From NCBI GenBank assembly GCA_021784765.1, contig JAJYHN010000183.1, positions 1 through 34,841 on the forward strand: a DNA stretch of 34,841 bases. The letters run 5' to 3'. The notes below the pieces were generated by a model, which did no database searches, was not told the origin of the DNA, and saw only the letters and a list, made by a program, of their open reading frames with translations. This document shows, piece by piece, positions 23,901 through 31,888 of the stretch (its first letter is position 1; every line of letters begins with the position of its first letter). The stretch is from Actinomycetes bacterium. Its GTDB lineage: Bacteria; Actinomycetota; UBA4738. A program made the translations under genes and the position numbers.

Positions 23901-24221
23901 ATGACCGGCCAGAGGGACCGCGCGCCCGACGACGAGGAGCTGCTTCGCCGCGCCGAGCGCGCGCTCACCGAGATCAAGGTGGCGGAGGGCCTCTCGGACG
24001 AGCACGCCTCGGTGCTCGCCGCGCTCCGGCTGCGCCTCACGGGGCAGGTGGGGAAGTCGCTCGAGGACATGCTGGCGGCGGCCGGCGACCTCGGTGAGGG
24101 GAAGAAGCTGGAGCAGCTGCTCGCCGAGCAGCCGCCGAAGGTGGCGGCGTCCCTCGACGAGGTGCTCGCCCGCGAGCCGAAGAGGAAGCGCACCCTGGAC
24201 GACCTGCTCGGCGAGGACTGA
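23901..24221 (+). CDS. Small charged helical protein coupled to coxG
   Basis: A 106-residue protein starting one base after the coxG stop (TGAGATG), so it is probably translationally coupled. It is rich in Glu, Leu, Arg and Lys, has no Cys or membrane segment, and is predicted almost entirely helical (DEELLRRAERALTEIKVAE; LRLRLTGQVGKSLEDML; KRKRTLDDLLGED). The family is not recognised. Its position suggests a helper of the CoxG/CO dehydrogenase-like system, but that is inference only. Confidence 0.65.
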   Translation: MTGQRDRAPDDEELLRRAERALTEIKVAEGLSDEHASVLAALRLRLTGQVGKSLEDMLAAAGDLGEGKKLEQLLAEQPPKVAASLDEVLAREPKRKRTLDDLLGED

Positions 24222-24241
24222 CTCGGGACTCCGGTCGTCGC

Positions 24242-24260
24242 GGCGTCGGCCGGAGACGCC
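24242..24260. terminator. Hairpin between convergent coxG operon and coxE
   Basis: GGCGTC and GACGCC form a six-pair stem with a seven-base loop in the 95-base gap between the convergent stops at 24221 and 24317. No T tract is present. Confidence 0.35.
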
Positions 24261-24316
24261 GGCCCGAGCGCCTCCTCCGCGCCGGTCGCGCCCCCGTTCC
24301 GAACCTTCCCCGCGAC

Positions 24317-25534
24317 CTACCCCGCGCTGATGGCCTCGGCGAGCTCCTCCAGGCTCTCGAGGTTGTGACCGGGCAGGAACACGTCGACGTGGGGGAGCGC
24401 GGCCGCCATGCCCCGGGCGAGCGGCTCGTAGCGGGGACTGCCCTTCAGCGGGTTCACCCAGATCAGGCGGTGGGTCAGGCGCTGCAGCCGCGCCGTCTGG
24501 CGCGCCAGCAGGTCGGGGTCGCCCCAGTCCAGCCCGTCCGAGCAGACGACGACGACCGACCCGCGCAGGGCCGCCCGCGGGGCCCACTCGTCCAGCAGCG
24601 CCTTCAGCGACTCGCCGATCCGCGTGCCGCCCTCCCAGTCGTTGACGGCGTCGCCGACCGCGGCGAGCGCCGCGTCGGGGTCGCGCGTGCGCAGTGCGCG
24701 CGTGATGCGCGTGAGCCGAGTGCCGAAGCAGAACACCTCGACCTTGCGCCCGGCCCAGGCCGCGGCGTGGGCGAACTCGACGAGCGGGCGGGCGTAGGGC
24801 GCCATCGAGCCCGAGACGTCGAGGATCAGCACCAGCGGGCGCGGCCGAACGCGCCGGTCGCGCCATGCCCGCCGGAACGGCTCGCCCTGGGTTCGGAGCG
24901 ACCTTCGCAGCGTGGCCCGGAAGTCGAACCGCGTCCCGTACGGCGAGGGTCGGGTCCGACGGGACGAGCGGAAGGGGGTCAGCAGCGCCAGTCGCCTGAC
25001 CAGGGCGTAGACCGCGTGCCGCTCCTCCTCGGTGAGATCGGCGAAGTCGCGCCGGCGCAGCCGCTCGGTGCCGCTCGCGATCATGCGGACGGCGGCCCTC
25101 TCCTCGCCGGGCTCTCCCTCGCCCTCCTCGGGCGACCACTGAGCGGACGGGGGCGCCTCCTCCTCGGGCGGGACCTCGGGCTGCTCCCCCTCGTCCTCGC
25201 CGGGCTCACCCTCGCCCTCCTCGCGGGCGAGCTCCCCCCCGGGCGCCTCCTCGGCTGGGGGCGGGGAAATGAGGCCCTCGCGGAAGTACCGGTCGAACAG
25301 CCCGTCGAGCAACGGCAGGTCCTCGGGCCGGGAGATCAGCGTGGCCCGGGCCGCCATCCGCAGGTCGACGGCGTCGAACGGGTCCAGCGCGGTGGCCGCC
25401 CGGCAGAACGACAGCACCCGGCCGGTCCCGACGTCCAGCCCGCGCGCGCGGAGCAGCCGGCCAAAGCCGACAAGGCGATGGAGGATCTCGGCCTCGGCGG
25501 CCGGCTGGGGGACGGGCGTCACGGTGGCCGACAC
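24317..25534 (-). CDS. coxE: CoxE-like VWA-domain protein
   Basis: A 405-residue protein. The N-terminal region (LVGFGRLLRARGLDVGTGRV) is the CoxE/DUF58-like head. Residues about 93-147 form a very acidic Pro/Glu/Gly linker. The VWA domain starts near residue 232 with a complete MIDAS motif DVSGS (239-243), plus CSDGLDWGD further on. CoxE works with the MoxR ATPase CoxD in maturing the active site of CO dehydrogenase-type molybdenum hydroxylases. The GTG start is 13 bases after the coxD stop, so the two form an operon; no Shine-Dalgarno is visible. Confidence 0.88.
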   Translation of the reverse strand: MSATVTPVPQPAAEAEILHRLVGFGRLLRARGLDVGTGRVLSFCRAATALDPFDAVDLRMAARATLISRPEDLPLLDGLFDRYFREGLISPPPAEEAPGGELAREEGEGEPGEDEGEQPEVPPEEEAPPSAQWSPEEGEGEPGEERAAVRMIASGTERLRRRDFADLTEEERHAVYALVRRLALLTPFRSSRRTRPSPYGTRFDFRATLRRSLRTQGEPFRRAWRDRRVRPRPLVLILDVSGSMAPYARPLVEFAHAAAWAGRKVEVFCFGTRLTRITRALRTRDPDAALAAVGDAVNDWEGGTRIGESLKALLDEWAPRAALRGSVVVVCSDGLDWGDPDLLARQTARLQRLTHRLIWVNPLKGSPRYEPLARGMAAALPHVDVFLPGHNLESLEELAEAISAG

Positions 25535-25547
25535 GGCCCGGACCGGG

Positions 25548-26441
25548 CTACTCGGCGGCGCCGACGACGCGGGCGATCTCGGCCCGCACCATCTCGAGGT
25601 CGTCGTGGTCCTTCAGCACGGTCCCGAGCGTGGCCGACGCGGCCCCATCGTCGAGGAACGAGACGCCGAGGAACGCGAGTGCGTGCGCCCAGTCGATGGC
25701 CTCCGCGACGCCCGGTCGCTTGGCCACGTCCATGGTTCGCAGGTGCTGGACGGCCTGGGCCACCTGTCGCGCGAGCGCAGCCGGTACCTCGGGCGCCCGC
25801 ACGCCGATGATCTCCAGCTCGCGCTCGAGGGTCGGGTGGTCGATCCAGTGGTACAGGCAGCGGCGCTTCAGCGCGTCGTGCAGCTCGCGGGTCCGGTTCG
25901 AGGTGATGATCACCGCCGGCGGCCGCTCGGCGGCGATCCGGCCCACCTCGGGCACCGTCACGGCGAACTCCGACAGCACCTCGAGCAGGAACGCCTCGAA
26001 CTCGTCGTCGGCGCGGTCGAGCTCGTCGACCAGCAGGACCGCGCCCGCCCCGGCGCGTAGCGCCGCGAGCAGCGGGCGCTCGACCAGGAACTCCTCCCCG
26101 AACAGGTCGCCGACGGATGCGGCCGGCGTTCCGGCCTCGCCGACCTGCAGGGTCCGGACGGCGATCAGCTGGCGCGAGTAGTCCCACTCGTACAGGGCTT
26201 GGCTGGCGTCGATGCCCTCGTAGCACTGCAGGCGGATCAGGCGCCGGCCGAGGGTCTTCGCCAGGGCCTTGGCCACCTCGGTCTTGCCGACCCCGGCCTC
26301 GCCCTCCAGCAGGAGCGGCTTGTCCAGCGAGATCGCCAGGTAGATGGCCGTGGCCAGGGCGCGGTCGGCCAGGTAGGCCTCTCCCCGAAGGGCCCGGGTG
26401 AGCTCCTCGACCGATGCGAACGGAAGGTCCTCGCGCGTCAC
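25548..26441 (-). CDS. coxD: CoxD-like MoxR-family AAA+ ATPase
   Basis: A 297-residue AAA+ ATPase: Walker A GEAGVGKT (47-54), Walker B VLLVDELDRAD, sensor 1 VIITSNRTRELHDALKRR and a C-terminal lid. YEGIDASQALYEWDYSRQL is the hallmark of the CoxD/MoxR branch associated with CO dehydrogenase maturation, where CoxD helps sulfurate and insert copper into the Mo cofactor site of form I enzymes. Whether it does this in a form II system is unknown. The start is GTG 26441, because TACCAT on the minus strand ends six bases before it and the upstream ATG (26450) meets TGA after three codons. The gene is divergent from the metallopeptidase, with 38 bases between. Confidence 0.9.
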   Translation of the reverse strand: MTREDLPFASVEELTRALRGEAYLADRALATAIYLAISLDKPLLLEGEAGVGKTEVAKALAKTLGRRLIRLQCYEGIDASQALYEWDYSRQLIAVRTLQVGEAGTPAASVGDLFGEEFLVERPLLAALRAGAGAVLLVDELDRADDEFEAFLLEVLSEFAVTVPEVGRIAAERPPAVIITSNRTRELHDALKRRCLYHWIDHPTLERELEIIGVRAPEVPAALARQVAQAVQHLRTMDVAKRPGVAEAIDWAHALAFLGVSFLDDGAASATLGTVLKDHDDLEMVRAEIARVVGAAE

Positions 26442-26447
26442 GCAGAC

Positions 26448-26453
26448 ATGGTA
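26448..26453 (-). promoter_or_regulatory. -10 box TACCAT of coxD (leaderless)
   Basis: On the minus strand TACCAT is followed by six bases and GTG 26441. There is no ribosome site between. Confidence 0.5.
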
Positions 26454-26467
26454 CGGGAGCGCGGCGG

Positions 26468-26473
26468 TAGGCT
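26468..26473 (+). promoter_or_regulatory. -10 box TAGGCT of metallopeptidase gene (leaderless)
   Basis: TAGGCT is followed by six bases and GTG 26480. It mirrors the coxD -10 box; the two hexamers are 14 bases apart in a 38-base divergent region. Confidence 0.5.
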
Positions 26474-26479
26474 GCGGGT

Positions 26480-26824
26480 GTGGGCTCCCGGAGGCGGTTC
26501 GAGATGCTGGCCGCGCAGGCGCTCGACGGGCTGCCCGCCTGGGTCAAGGAGCGGCTCGAGAACGTCGAGGTGCTGGTCGAGGACGACCCGCCACGGGACG
26601 AGCCCGATCTCCTCGGCTTGTACGAGGGGGTGCCGCTCACCGAGCGAGCCGACTACTACGGCGTGCTGCCCGACCGCATCACGCTGTTCCGCCGCCCCAT
26701 CGAGGCCGAGGCGGGTGGCGACGAGCGCCGGCTGCGCGAGGTGGTGCGCGACACCGTGATCCACGAGCTCGGGCACTTCTTCGGCATCTCCGACGAGCGG
26801 CTCCGCGAGCTCGGCCGGGACTGA
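26480..26824 (+). CDS. Small zincin-like metallopeptidase
   Basis: A 114-residue protein with a zinc-binding HELGH motif at 95-99 (IHELGHFFGISDERL), typical of the short bacterial zincin-like family found in actinobacteria. The region before it (GLYEGVPLTERADYYGVLPDRITLFRRPIE) is the family's conserved strand block. The substrate is unknown. The GTG start is set by the -10 box TAGGCT six bases upstream. It is divergent from coxD and convergent with galT, whose stop lies 34 bases past its end. Its place inside the cox region does not prove a role in it. Confidence 0.82.
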   Translation: MGSRRRFEMLAAQALDGLPAWVKERLENVEVLVEDDPPRDEPDLLGLYEGVPLTERADYYGVLPDRITLFRRPIEAEAGGDERRLREVVRDTVIHELGHFFGISDERLRELGRD

Positions 26825-26858
26825 ACGGGAGGGGTCCCGCGCCGGCCCCGGCGGTCGG

Positions 26859-27917
26859 CTACGGGACGTCGTCCGGACGGCCACCGGCCGCCGGGGGGTG
26901 GGCCGCGCCGTGGCCATTCGACGAGAGCGCGAGCGCGCCGCGAAGGGCCAGGGCGGCGTCCTCCGGCGCGACGGTGTTGATCATCATGCCGCTGCCGAGC
27001 TCGAACCCGGCGGGGGTGGTGAGCTTCGGCAGCAGCCGGACGTGCCAGCGAAACAGCCGGCGGTTCACGTCCTCGGCCGGTCCAGAGTGCACCACCAGGT
27101 TGAAGTCCGGGTCGTCGACGGCAATGCGCAGGGCGTGCAACACGTCCCGCAGAAGCGCGGCGAGGTCCCCGGCATCCTCGTCGGGCAGCTGCCCGAACGA
27201 GGCCTGGTGGAAGGTCGGCACGATCCACGTCTCGAACGGCGTTCCCCCGGCGAACGGTGCGAACGCGGTGAAGCGCCCCCGCTCGGCGATCATCCGCTCG
27301 CCGGCATCCCGCTCGGCCCGCACCAGGTCGTCGTAGAGCCCGCGTCCCTGGTCGTCGAAATACCGGACGGCGGTGTCGAAGGCGCGGAGCCAGGCCGGCG
27401 GATAGACGGGGACGGCGACGATCTGCGAGTGAGCGTGGGTGAGCGAGGTGCCGGCCATCGGCCCGAAGTTCTTGAACACGACGATCGCGCGCGCCCACGG
27501 GCGGCGCCGCAGGTCGCGGTAGCGGTCGCGCCAGGTGAGCAGCACCTCCACGGTGTCGCGCTCCGCCATCTCGTCGAAGCGGGCGTCGTGGCGCTGGGAC
27601 TCGATCACGACCTCGTGCGCCCCGCGGCCGCCCATCTCGCGGAGCATCGTGCGCCCGTTCCGGTGGTTGTGCCCGTTCGCCCCGACGGCCTCGTAGCGGT
27701 TAGGGACCACCCGGACGCGCCAGCGGCCGTCGGGGCCGGATACCCTGGCAAGCTCGGGCGGGGTCATCGACTCGTTGCCGGGGCAGAACGGGCATGCGGG
27801 GTCGTGCGCCGGCAGCTGCGGCCGGGCCGGCCGCTCGGGAAGCTGTGGCCGGGCGGCCCGCCTGGGGGCGAGGATCACCCACTCGTTGGTGGTCGGGTCT
27901 TGCCGGAGGGTGGACAT
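26859..27917 (-). CDS. galT: GalT-like nucleotidyltransferase (HIT superfamily)
   Basis: A 352-residue enzyme of the galactose-1-phosphate uridylyltransferase family. The N-terminus is RQDPTTNEWVILAPRRAARP. Zinc ligands are CPFC (42-45). The catalytic motif is HAHSQ (161-165), in place of the HPHxQ of classical GalT, with His163 the expected nucleophile that becomes nucleotidylated. The C-terminal half has FETWIVPTFHQASF and HWHVRLLP-like FRWHVRLLPKL. It probably exchanges a nucleotide between a nucleotide sugar and a sugar phosphate; the HAHSQ variant means a substrate other than galactose phosphate, such as an ADP-sugar-type partner, is possible. ATG 27917 is used; no clear ribosome site is seen. 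The gene follows coxM on the same strand after a 158-base gap with hairpins. Confidence 0.85.
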   Translation of the reverse strand: MSTLRQDPTTNEWVILAPRRAARPQLPERPARPQLPAHDPACPFCPGNESMTPPELARVSGPDGRWRVRVVPNRYEAVGANGHNHRNGRTMLREMGGRGAHEVVIESQRHDARFDEMAERDTVEVLLTWRDRYRDLRRRPWARAIVVFKNFGPMAGTSLTHAHSQIVAVPVYPPAWLRAFDTAVRYFDDQGRGLYDDLVRAERDAGERMIAERGRFTAFAPFAGGTPFETWIVPTFHQASFGQLPDEDAGDLAALLRDVLHALRIAVDDPDFNLVVHSGPAEDVNRRLFRWHVRLLPKLTTPAGFELGSGMMINTVAPEDAALALRGALALSSNGHGAAHPPAAGGRPDDVP

Positions 27918-27961
27918 CGACGCGATCGCTTCGCCGTCACGGACGGGCCTCTCCCCCTCAA

Positions 27962-28016
27962 CTTCGGGCCGGCTGCCCGCGGGATTGAGGAATCCGGCCC
28001 GAATCCCGGCCCGAAG
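27962..28016 (-). repeat. Competing inverted repeats before galT
   Basis: CTTCGGGCCGG (27962-27972) can pair with CCGGCCCGAAG (28006-28016) over 11 bases, or over 10 bases with CCGGCCCGAA (27994-28003). In the minus-strand transcript two tandem copies of TTCGGGCCGG therefore compete for one downstream partner. Confidence 0.5.
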
Positions 28017-28023
28017 GCGGACC

Positions 28024-28064
28024 GGACCCCGGAGGCCGCCGTGCGGGATCGGCCCCCGGGGTCC
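28024..28064 (-). terminator. GC-rich hairpin after coxM
   Basis: GGACCCCGG (28024-28032) and CCGGGGTCC (28056-28064) form a perfect nine-pair stem with a 23-base loop, starting 12 bases past the coxM stop. There is no T tract. It is the best candidate for a cox operon terminator. Confidence 0.35.
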
Positions 28065-28075
28065 CCCGGCCCGGC

Positions 28076-28933
28076 CTACCTGGCGAGCGCCTCCTCGAGA
28101 GCTCGGCGGACCAGCACCTTCGACAGCTCCCGGCGGTACTCGGCGCTGCCGTTGGTGTCGCTCGGGGGGCTCGTTCCCTCCGGGGCGTGGCCGGCGGCGG
28201 CGGCAAGGGCGCCCGGCTCGGCGGCGGCGCCCGCCAGGGCGGCCTCGACGCCCTCCGCACGCATCGGCATGAGCCCCATGTTCGTCAGGCCGATCGCCGC
28301 CCGGGCCACGCTGCCGTTGCTGCGCTCCACCACGGCCGCGACGCCCACGATCGCCCAGTCGATCGCCCGCCGGTGGAACTTCTGGTAGGACCAGCCCGTG
28401 CCGGTCGAGAGCTTCGGAACGCGGACGGCCGTCAGCACGTCCTGCGGTCCGAGGTCGGTTTCGAACAGGCCCTTGAAGAAGTCCCGCGCCGCGACCGTCC
28501 GCTCGCCGGCCGGCCCGCGGACGACCATCTGGGCGTCGAGGGCGAGGAGCACCGTGGGCGGGTCCGAGGCCGGGTCGCCGTGGGCGACCGAGCCGCCGAA
28601 CGTGCCGCGGTGGCGCACCTGCGGGTCGCCGACGTGGCCGGCCGCGTGTGCGACCAGCGGGTTGTGCGTCGCGAGGACCTCGCTCGCGGCAACCTCGGCC
28701 ATCCGGGTCGTCGCACCGATCTCGATCTGATCGCCGGCCTCGCGGACGTAGGCGAGGTCGTCGAGGCGGTCGACGTCGACCAGCACCGACGGGCGGGCCA
28801 GGCGCAGGCGCATCAGCGGCAGCAGCGAGTGGCCGCCGGCCACGAGCTTGGCGTCCTCGCCGTGCTCGCCGAGCAGCGCGACCGCGTGGTCGACGGATTC
28901 GGCGCGCACGTACTCGAACGGGGCCGGGATCAT
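28076..28933 (-). CDS. coxM: CoxM-like FAD subunit of form II molybdenum hydroxylase
   Basis: A 285-residue flavoprotein subunit. The FAD-binding motifs are AGGHSLLPLMRLRLA (32-46) and, near 110-123, GTFGGSVAHGDPASD, the counterparts of the AGGHS and TIGG motifs of CO dehydrogenase medium subunits. The C-terminal CO_deh_flav domain has GWSYQKFHRRAIDWAIVGVAAVV. The subunit passes electrons from the 2Fe-2S clusters to the respiratory chain or a quinone. ATG 28933 overlaps the coxL stop by four bases (ATGA), so the two are translationally coupled. It is third in the transcription order S-L-M. Confidence 0.92.
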   Translation of the reverse strand: MIPAPFEYVRAESVDHAVALLGEHGEDAKLVAGGHSLLPLMRLRLARPSVLVDVDRLDDLAYVREAGDQIEIGATTRMAEVAASEVLATHNPLVAHAAGHVGDPQVRHRGTFGGSVAHGDPASDPPTVLLALDAQMVVRGPAGERTVAARDFFKGLFETDLGPQDVLTAVRVPKLSTGTGWSYQKFHRRAIDWAIVGVAAVVERSNGSVARAAIGLTNMGLMPMRAEGVEAALAGAAAEPGALAAAAGHAPEGTSPPSDTNGSAEYRRELSKVLVRRALEEALAR

Positions 28934-31302
28934 GCGGCACCTCCCTTGGCCTGCTGGATGGCTCTCCACACGCGCTCGGGGGTCGCCGGCCGCGCCATCT
29001 CGGTGACCCCGAGGTGGGAGAGCGCGTCGACCACCGCGTTGATGACCGCCGGCGGCGAGGCGATCGTGCCGGTCTCGCCGACGCCCTTCACGCCGAGCTC
29101 GTTCGTCGTCGACGGCGTGACGGTCTTGTCGATCCGGATCGAGGGCACGTCGGAGGCGGCCGGCACCTCGTAGTTGGTGAGCGAGCTCGTGAGCAGGTCG
29201 CCGTTCTCGTCGTAGACGGCCTCCTCGAAGAGCGCCTCGGCGATCCCCTGGATCACGCCGCCGGCGACCTGGCCGTCGACGATCTGCGGGTTGATGATCG
29301 TGCCGACGTCGTCGACGGCCGCATAGCGCAGCACGTCGACCTGGCCGGTCTCGGTGTCGACCTCGACCGCGCAGATGTGGGCCCCGTAGGGATAGACGAA
29401 GTTCTCGGGGTCGTAGACGGCGCTCGCGTCGAGCTCCGGCTCCACGCCCTCGGGCAGGTTGTGCGCCGTCCAGGCCGAGAAGGCGACCTCGGGGATCGTC
29501 CTCGCCCGGTCCGGGGCCCCCTTCACCGAGAACCTGCCCCGCACGTACTCGAGGTCGTCCTCGGACACCTCGAGCTCGTGGGCCGCGATCTTTCGCGCCT
29601 TCTCGACGATCCGGTCGGCCGCTCGGTGCACCGCGACGCCGCCCACCGAGAGGCTCCGGCTGCCGTAGGTGTCCATGCCGAGCGGCGCGAGCGCCGTGTC
29701 GCCGTGCACGACCTCGATGTCGTCCACCGGGATGCCGAGGTCGTCGGACAGGATCTGGGAGAACGTCGTCGCGTGGCCCTGCCCGTGCGGGGACACGCCG
29801 ACGAACGCCGTCACCTTGCCGGTCGGCAGCACGCGGATCCGCGCGGCGTCCCATCCGCCGGCCGCGTACTTCAGGCTCCCGAGAACGCGGGACGGCGCCA
29901 GGCCGCACATCTCGATGTAGGTCGAGAACCCGATGCCGATCTGCTTCGCGTCGCCGCGCTCGCGGCGGGCCCGCTGCTCGGCCCGCAGCTCCTCGTAGCC
30001 GACGAGCTCGAGGGCCTTGTCGAGCGTCCCGTTGTAGTGGCCCGAGTCGACGGTGAGCCCGCCGGGAGACGGGATCGGGCCGTCGGACTCGGGGAGGAAG
30101 TTCATCCGGCGGATCTCGACCGGGTCCCTGCCCACCCGCCGCGCGAGCGCGTCGATCGCCCGCTCGATCGCGTAGGTCGCCTCGGGACGGCCGGCGCCCC
30201 GGTAGGCGTCGGTCGGCGTGGTGTTCGTGAACACCCCCGTGCACTCGAAGTGATACGCCTCGCCGCCGTAGGGACCGCAGAACAGGAACGCGCCGAGCAG
30301 GGGCACGCCCGGCCCCACCAGCAGCAGGTAGGCGCCCATGTTCGCAATCAGCCTGGTGCGGTACCCGCGGATCCTGCCATCCTCGTCGGCCGCGAGCTCG
30401 ATCTCCTGGATCTGGTCGCGGGCGTGGTGGGTCGTGAGGACGTCGCTCGACCGGTCACCGGTCCACTTGACCGGGCGGCCGGTCCGCCTGGCGAGCACCA
30501 GCGCCAGCGACTCCTCGGGGGAGACGCGGATCTTCGAGCCGAAGCCCCCGCCGACGTTCGGCGCCCGGACCCGCAGCTTGGACTCCGGGATGCCGAGCAC
30601 GAACGCGGCCAGGACGACCCGCACGATGTGGGGGATCTGGGTCGAGGTCGTGAGCGTGTACTCGCCCATCGCCGGCGCGTACTCGGCGAGGAGGGCCCGA
30701 GGCTCCATCGCGGCGGGGATCTGCCGCTGGACCACGTACCGCTCCTTCACCACGACCGGCGCCGTGGCGAACACCGCGTCGACGTCGCCGTTGGTGAGCG
30801 TCCACGTGTACGAGGCGTTCGTGCCGAGGTCCGCGTGGACGAGGTCGGCCCCGTCCTTCAGCGCTTCCTCCATGTCCAGGACCACCGGCAGCGGGTCGTA
30901 CTCGGCGACGACGGCCTCAGCGCCGTCCTCCGCGGCCGCCCGGGATTCGGCGAGCACGACGGCCACGCCCTCGCCCTGGAACCGGACCTCGTCGGTCGCG
31001 AGCGGGTACATCGGGGGGTTCTTCAGATCGTCGGTGACCGGCCAGGCGGTGGGAAGGGGACCGGCCCACTCGCCCGCGAGGTCCCGGCCGCCGAACGCCG
31101 CCACGACGCCCGGGACCTGCAGCGCCGGTGAGACGTCGACGCTCGTGATCCTCGCGTGCGCGAAGGGGCTGAGGACAAGCTTCATCCACAGCATGCCGGG
31201 GGCGGCGAGGTCGTCGGAGTACCGCGCCTGCCCCGTGATGAGCTCCGGGTCCTCCTTGCGGCGGACCTCGGTGCCGACGACGCGCTCTGCGGTCTGCGCC
31301 AT
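28930..31302 (-). CDS. coxL: CoxL-like molybdopterin subunit, form II (AYRGAGR)
   Basis: A 790-residue Mo-cofactor subunit of the xanthine oxidase family. The active-site loop reads AYRGAGR (366-372), the form II signature; form I CO dehydrogenases have AYRCSFR with the Cys that holds copper. [27 protein letters not shown] and [20 protein letters not shown] bind the cofactor, the last with the conserved catalytic Glu. Form II enzymes oxidise CO poorly or not at all, and their true substrates are mostly unknown. ATG 31302 follows AGAGGAGG. It starts 12 bases after coxS and overlaps coxM by four bases. Confidence 0.93.
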   Translation of the reverse strand: MAQTAERVVGTEVRRKEDPELITGQARYSDDLAAPGMLWMKLVLSPFAHARITSVDVSPALQVPGVVAAFGGRDLAGEWAGPLPTAWPVTDDLKNPPMYPLATDEVRFQGEGVAVVLAESRAAAEDGAEAVVAEYDPLPVVLDMEEALKDGADLVHADLGTNASYTWTLTNGDVDAVFATAPVVVKERYVVQRQIPAAMEPRALLAEYAPAMGEYTLTTSTQIPHIVRVVLAAFVLGIPESKLRVRAPNVGGGFGSKIRVSPEESLALVLARRTGRPVKWTGDRSSDVLTTHHARDQIQEIELAADEDGRIRGYRTRLIANMGAYLLLVGPGVPLLGAFLFCGPYGGEAYHFECTGVFTNTTPTDAYRGAGRPEATYAIERAIDALARRVGRDPVEIRRMNFLPESDGPIPSPGGLTVDSGHYNGTLDKALELVGYEELRAEQRARRERGDAKQIGIGFSTYIEMCGLAPSRVLGSLKYAAGGWDAARIRVLPTGKVTAFVGVSPHGQGHATTFSQILSDDLGIPVDDIEVVHGDTALAPLGMDTYGSRSLSVGGVAVHRAADRIVEKARKIAAHELEVSEDDLEYVRGRFSVKGAPDRARTIPEVAFSAWTAHNLPEGVEPELDASAVYDPENFVYPYGAHICAVEVDTETGQVDVLRYAAVDDVGTIINPQIVDGQVAGGVIQGIAEALFEEAVYDENGDLLTSSLTNYEVPAASDVPSIRIDKTVTPSTTNELGVKGVGETGTIASPPAVINAVVDALSHLGVTEMARPATPERVWRAIQQAKGGAA

Positions 31303-31314
31303 GCCCGCCTCCTC

Positions 31315-31797
31315 TCAGGCCGAGGCCGGCGCGCCGTGCATCTCCTGCGATGCGGCGACGACGGCCTTCACGATGTTCTGGTAGCCGGTGCAGCGGCAGA
31401 GGTTGCCCTCGAGGCCGATCCGCACCTCCTCCTCGGCGAGCGGGTGTCCGGCCTCGCGGATCAGGCTGTCGGAGGCCATGATCATGCCCGGCGTGCAGTA
31501 GCCGCACTGCAGGCCGTGGTGCTCGTGGAACGCCCGCTGCAGCGGGTGCAGCTCGCCGTCCGAGGCCATGCCCTCGATGGTGGTGACCTCGCGGCCGTCG
31601 GCCTGGGCGGCGAGCATCGTGCAGGACTTCACCGACTGCCCGTCCACGTGCACGGTGCAGGCGCCGCACGTGGAGGTGTCGCAGCCGACGTTGGTGCCGG
31701 TGAGCCCGAGCGTCTCGCGCAGGAAGTAGACGAGCAGCGTCCTCGGCTCGACGTCGGCCTCGCGACGGGTCCCGTTGACCGTGACGGACACGTGCAC
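31315..31797 (-). CDS. coxS: CoxS-like 2Fe-2S subunit
   Basis: A 160-residue subunit. The plant-type 2Fe-2S cluster is held by Cys39, Cys44, Cys47 and Cys59 ([16 protein letters not shown]...C). The second cluster, in the helical domain, is held by Cys98, Cys101, Cys134 and Cys136 (CGYCTPGM ... CRCTGYQNI). It carries electrons between the Mo site and FAD. Length and motifs are normal. The GTG start follows AAGGGGGGA. It is the first gene of the coxS-coxL-coxM operon; this order is usual for form II, whereas form I operons run M-S-L. Confidence 0.93.
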   Translation of the reverse strand: MHVSVTVNGTRREADVEPRTLLVYFLRETLGLTGTNVGCDTSTCGACTVHVDGQSVKSCTMLAAQADGREVTTIEGMASDGELHPLQRAFHEHHGLQCGYCTPGMIMASDSLIREAGHPLAEEEVRIGLEGNLCRCTGYQNIVKAVVAASQEMHGAPASA

Positions 31798-31846
31798 GGA
31801 CGTCCCCCCTTTCCGTTTCCGTCGGAGCGGAATCTGGCAGGGCCGA

Positions 31847-31852
31847 AGTGTA
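31847..31852 (-). promoter_or_regulatory. -10 box candidate TACACT of coxSLM operon
   Basis: On the minus strand TACACT lies 49 bases before GTG 31797, with TTCCCA 18 bases upstream as a weak -35. The leader would include the AAGGGGGGA ribosome site. Confidence 0.35.
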
Positions 31853-31888
31853 TGCCGAGCGGGGGAGTTGTGGGAAGCGAGCGGGAGC

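Noticed and set aside
31060-31100. Form I (true CO-oxidising) CO dehydrogenase
   Set aside because: The active-site loop of the large subunit at residues 366-372 is AYRGAGR, not AYRCSFR, and the gene order S-L-M is that of form II.
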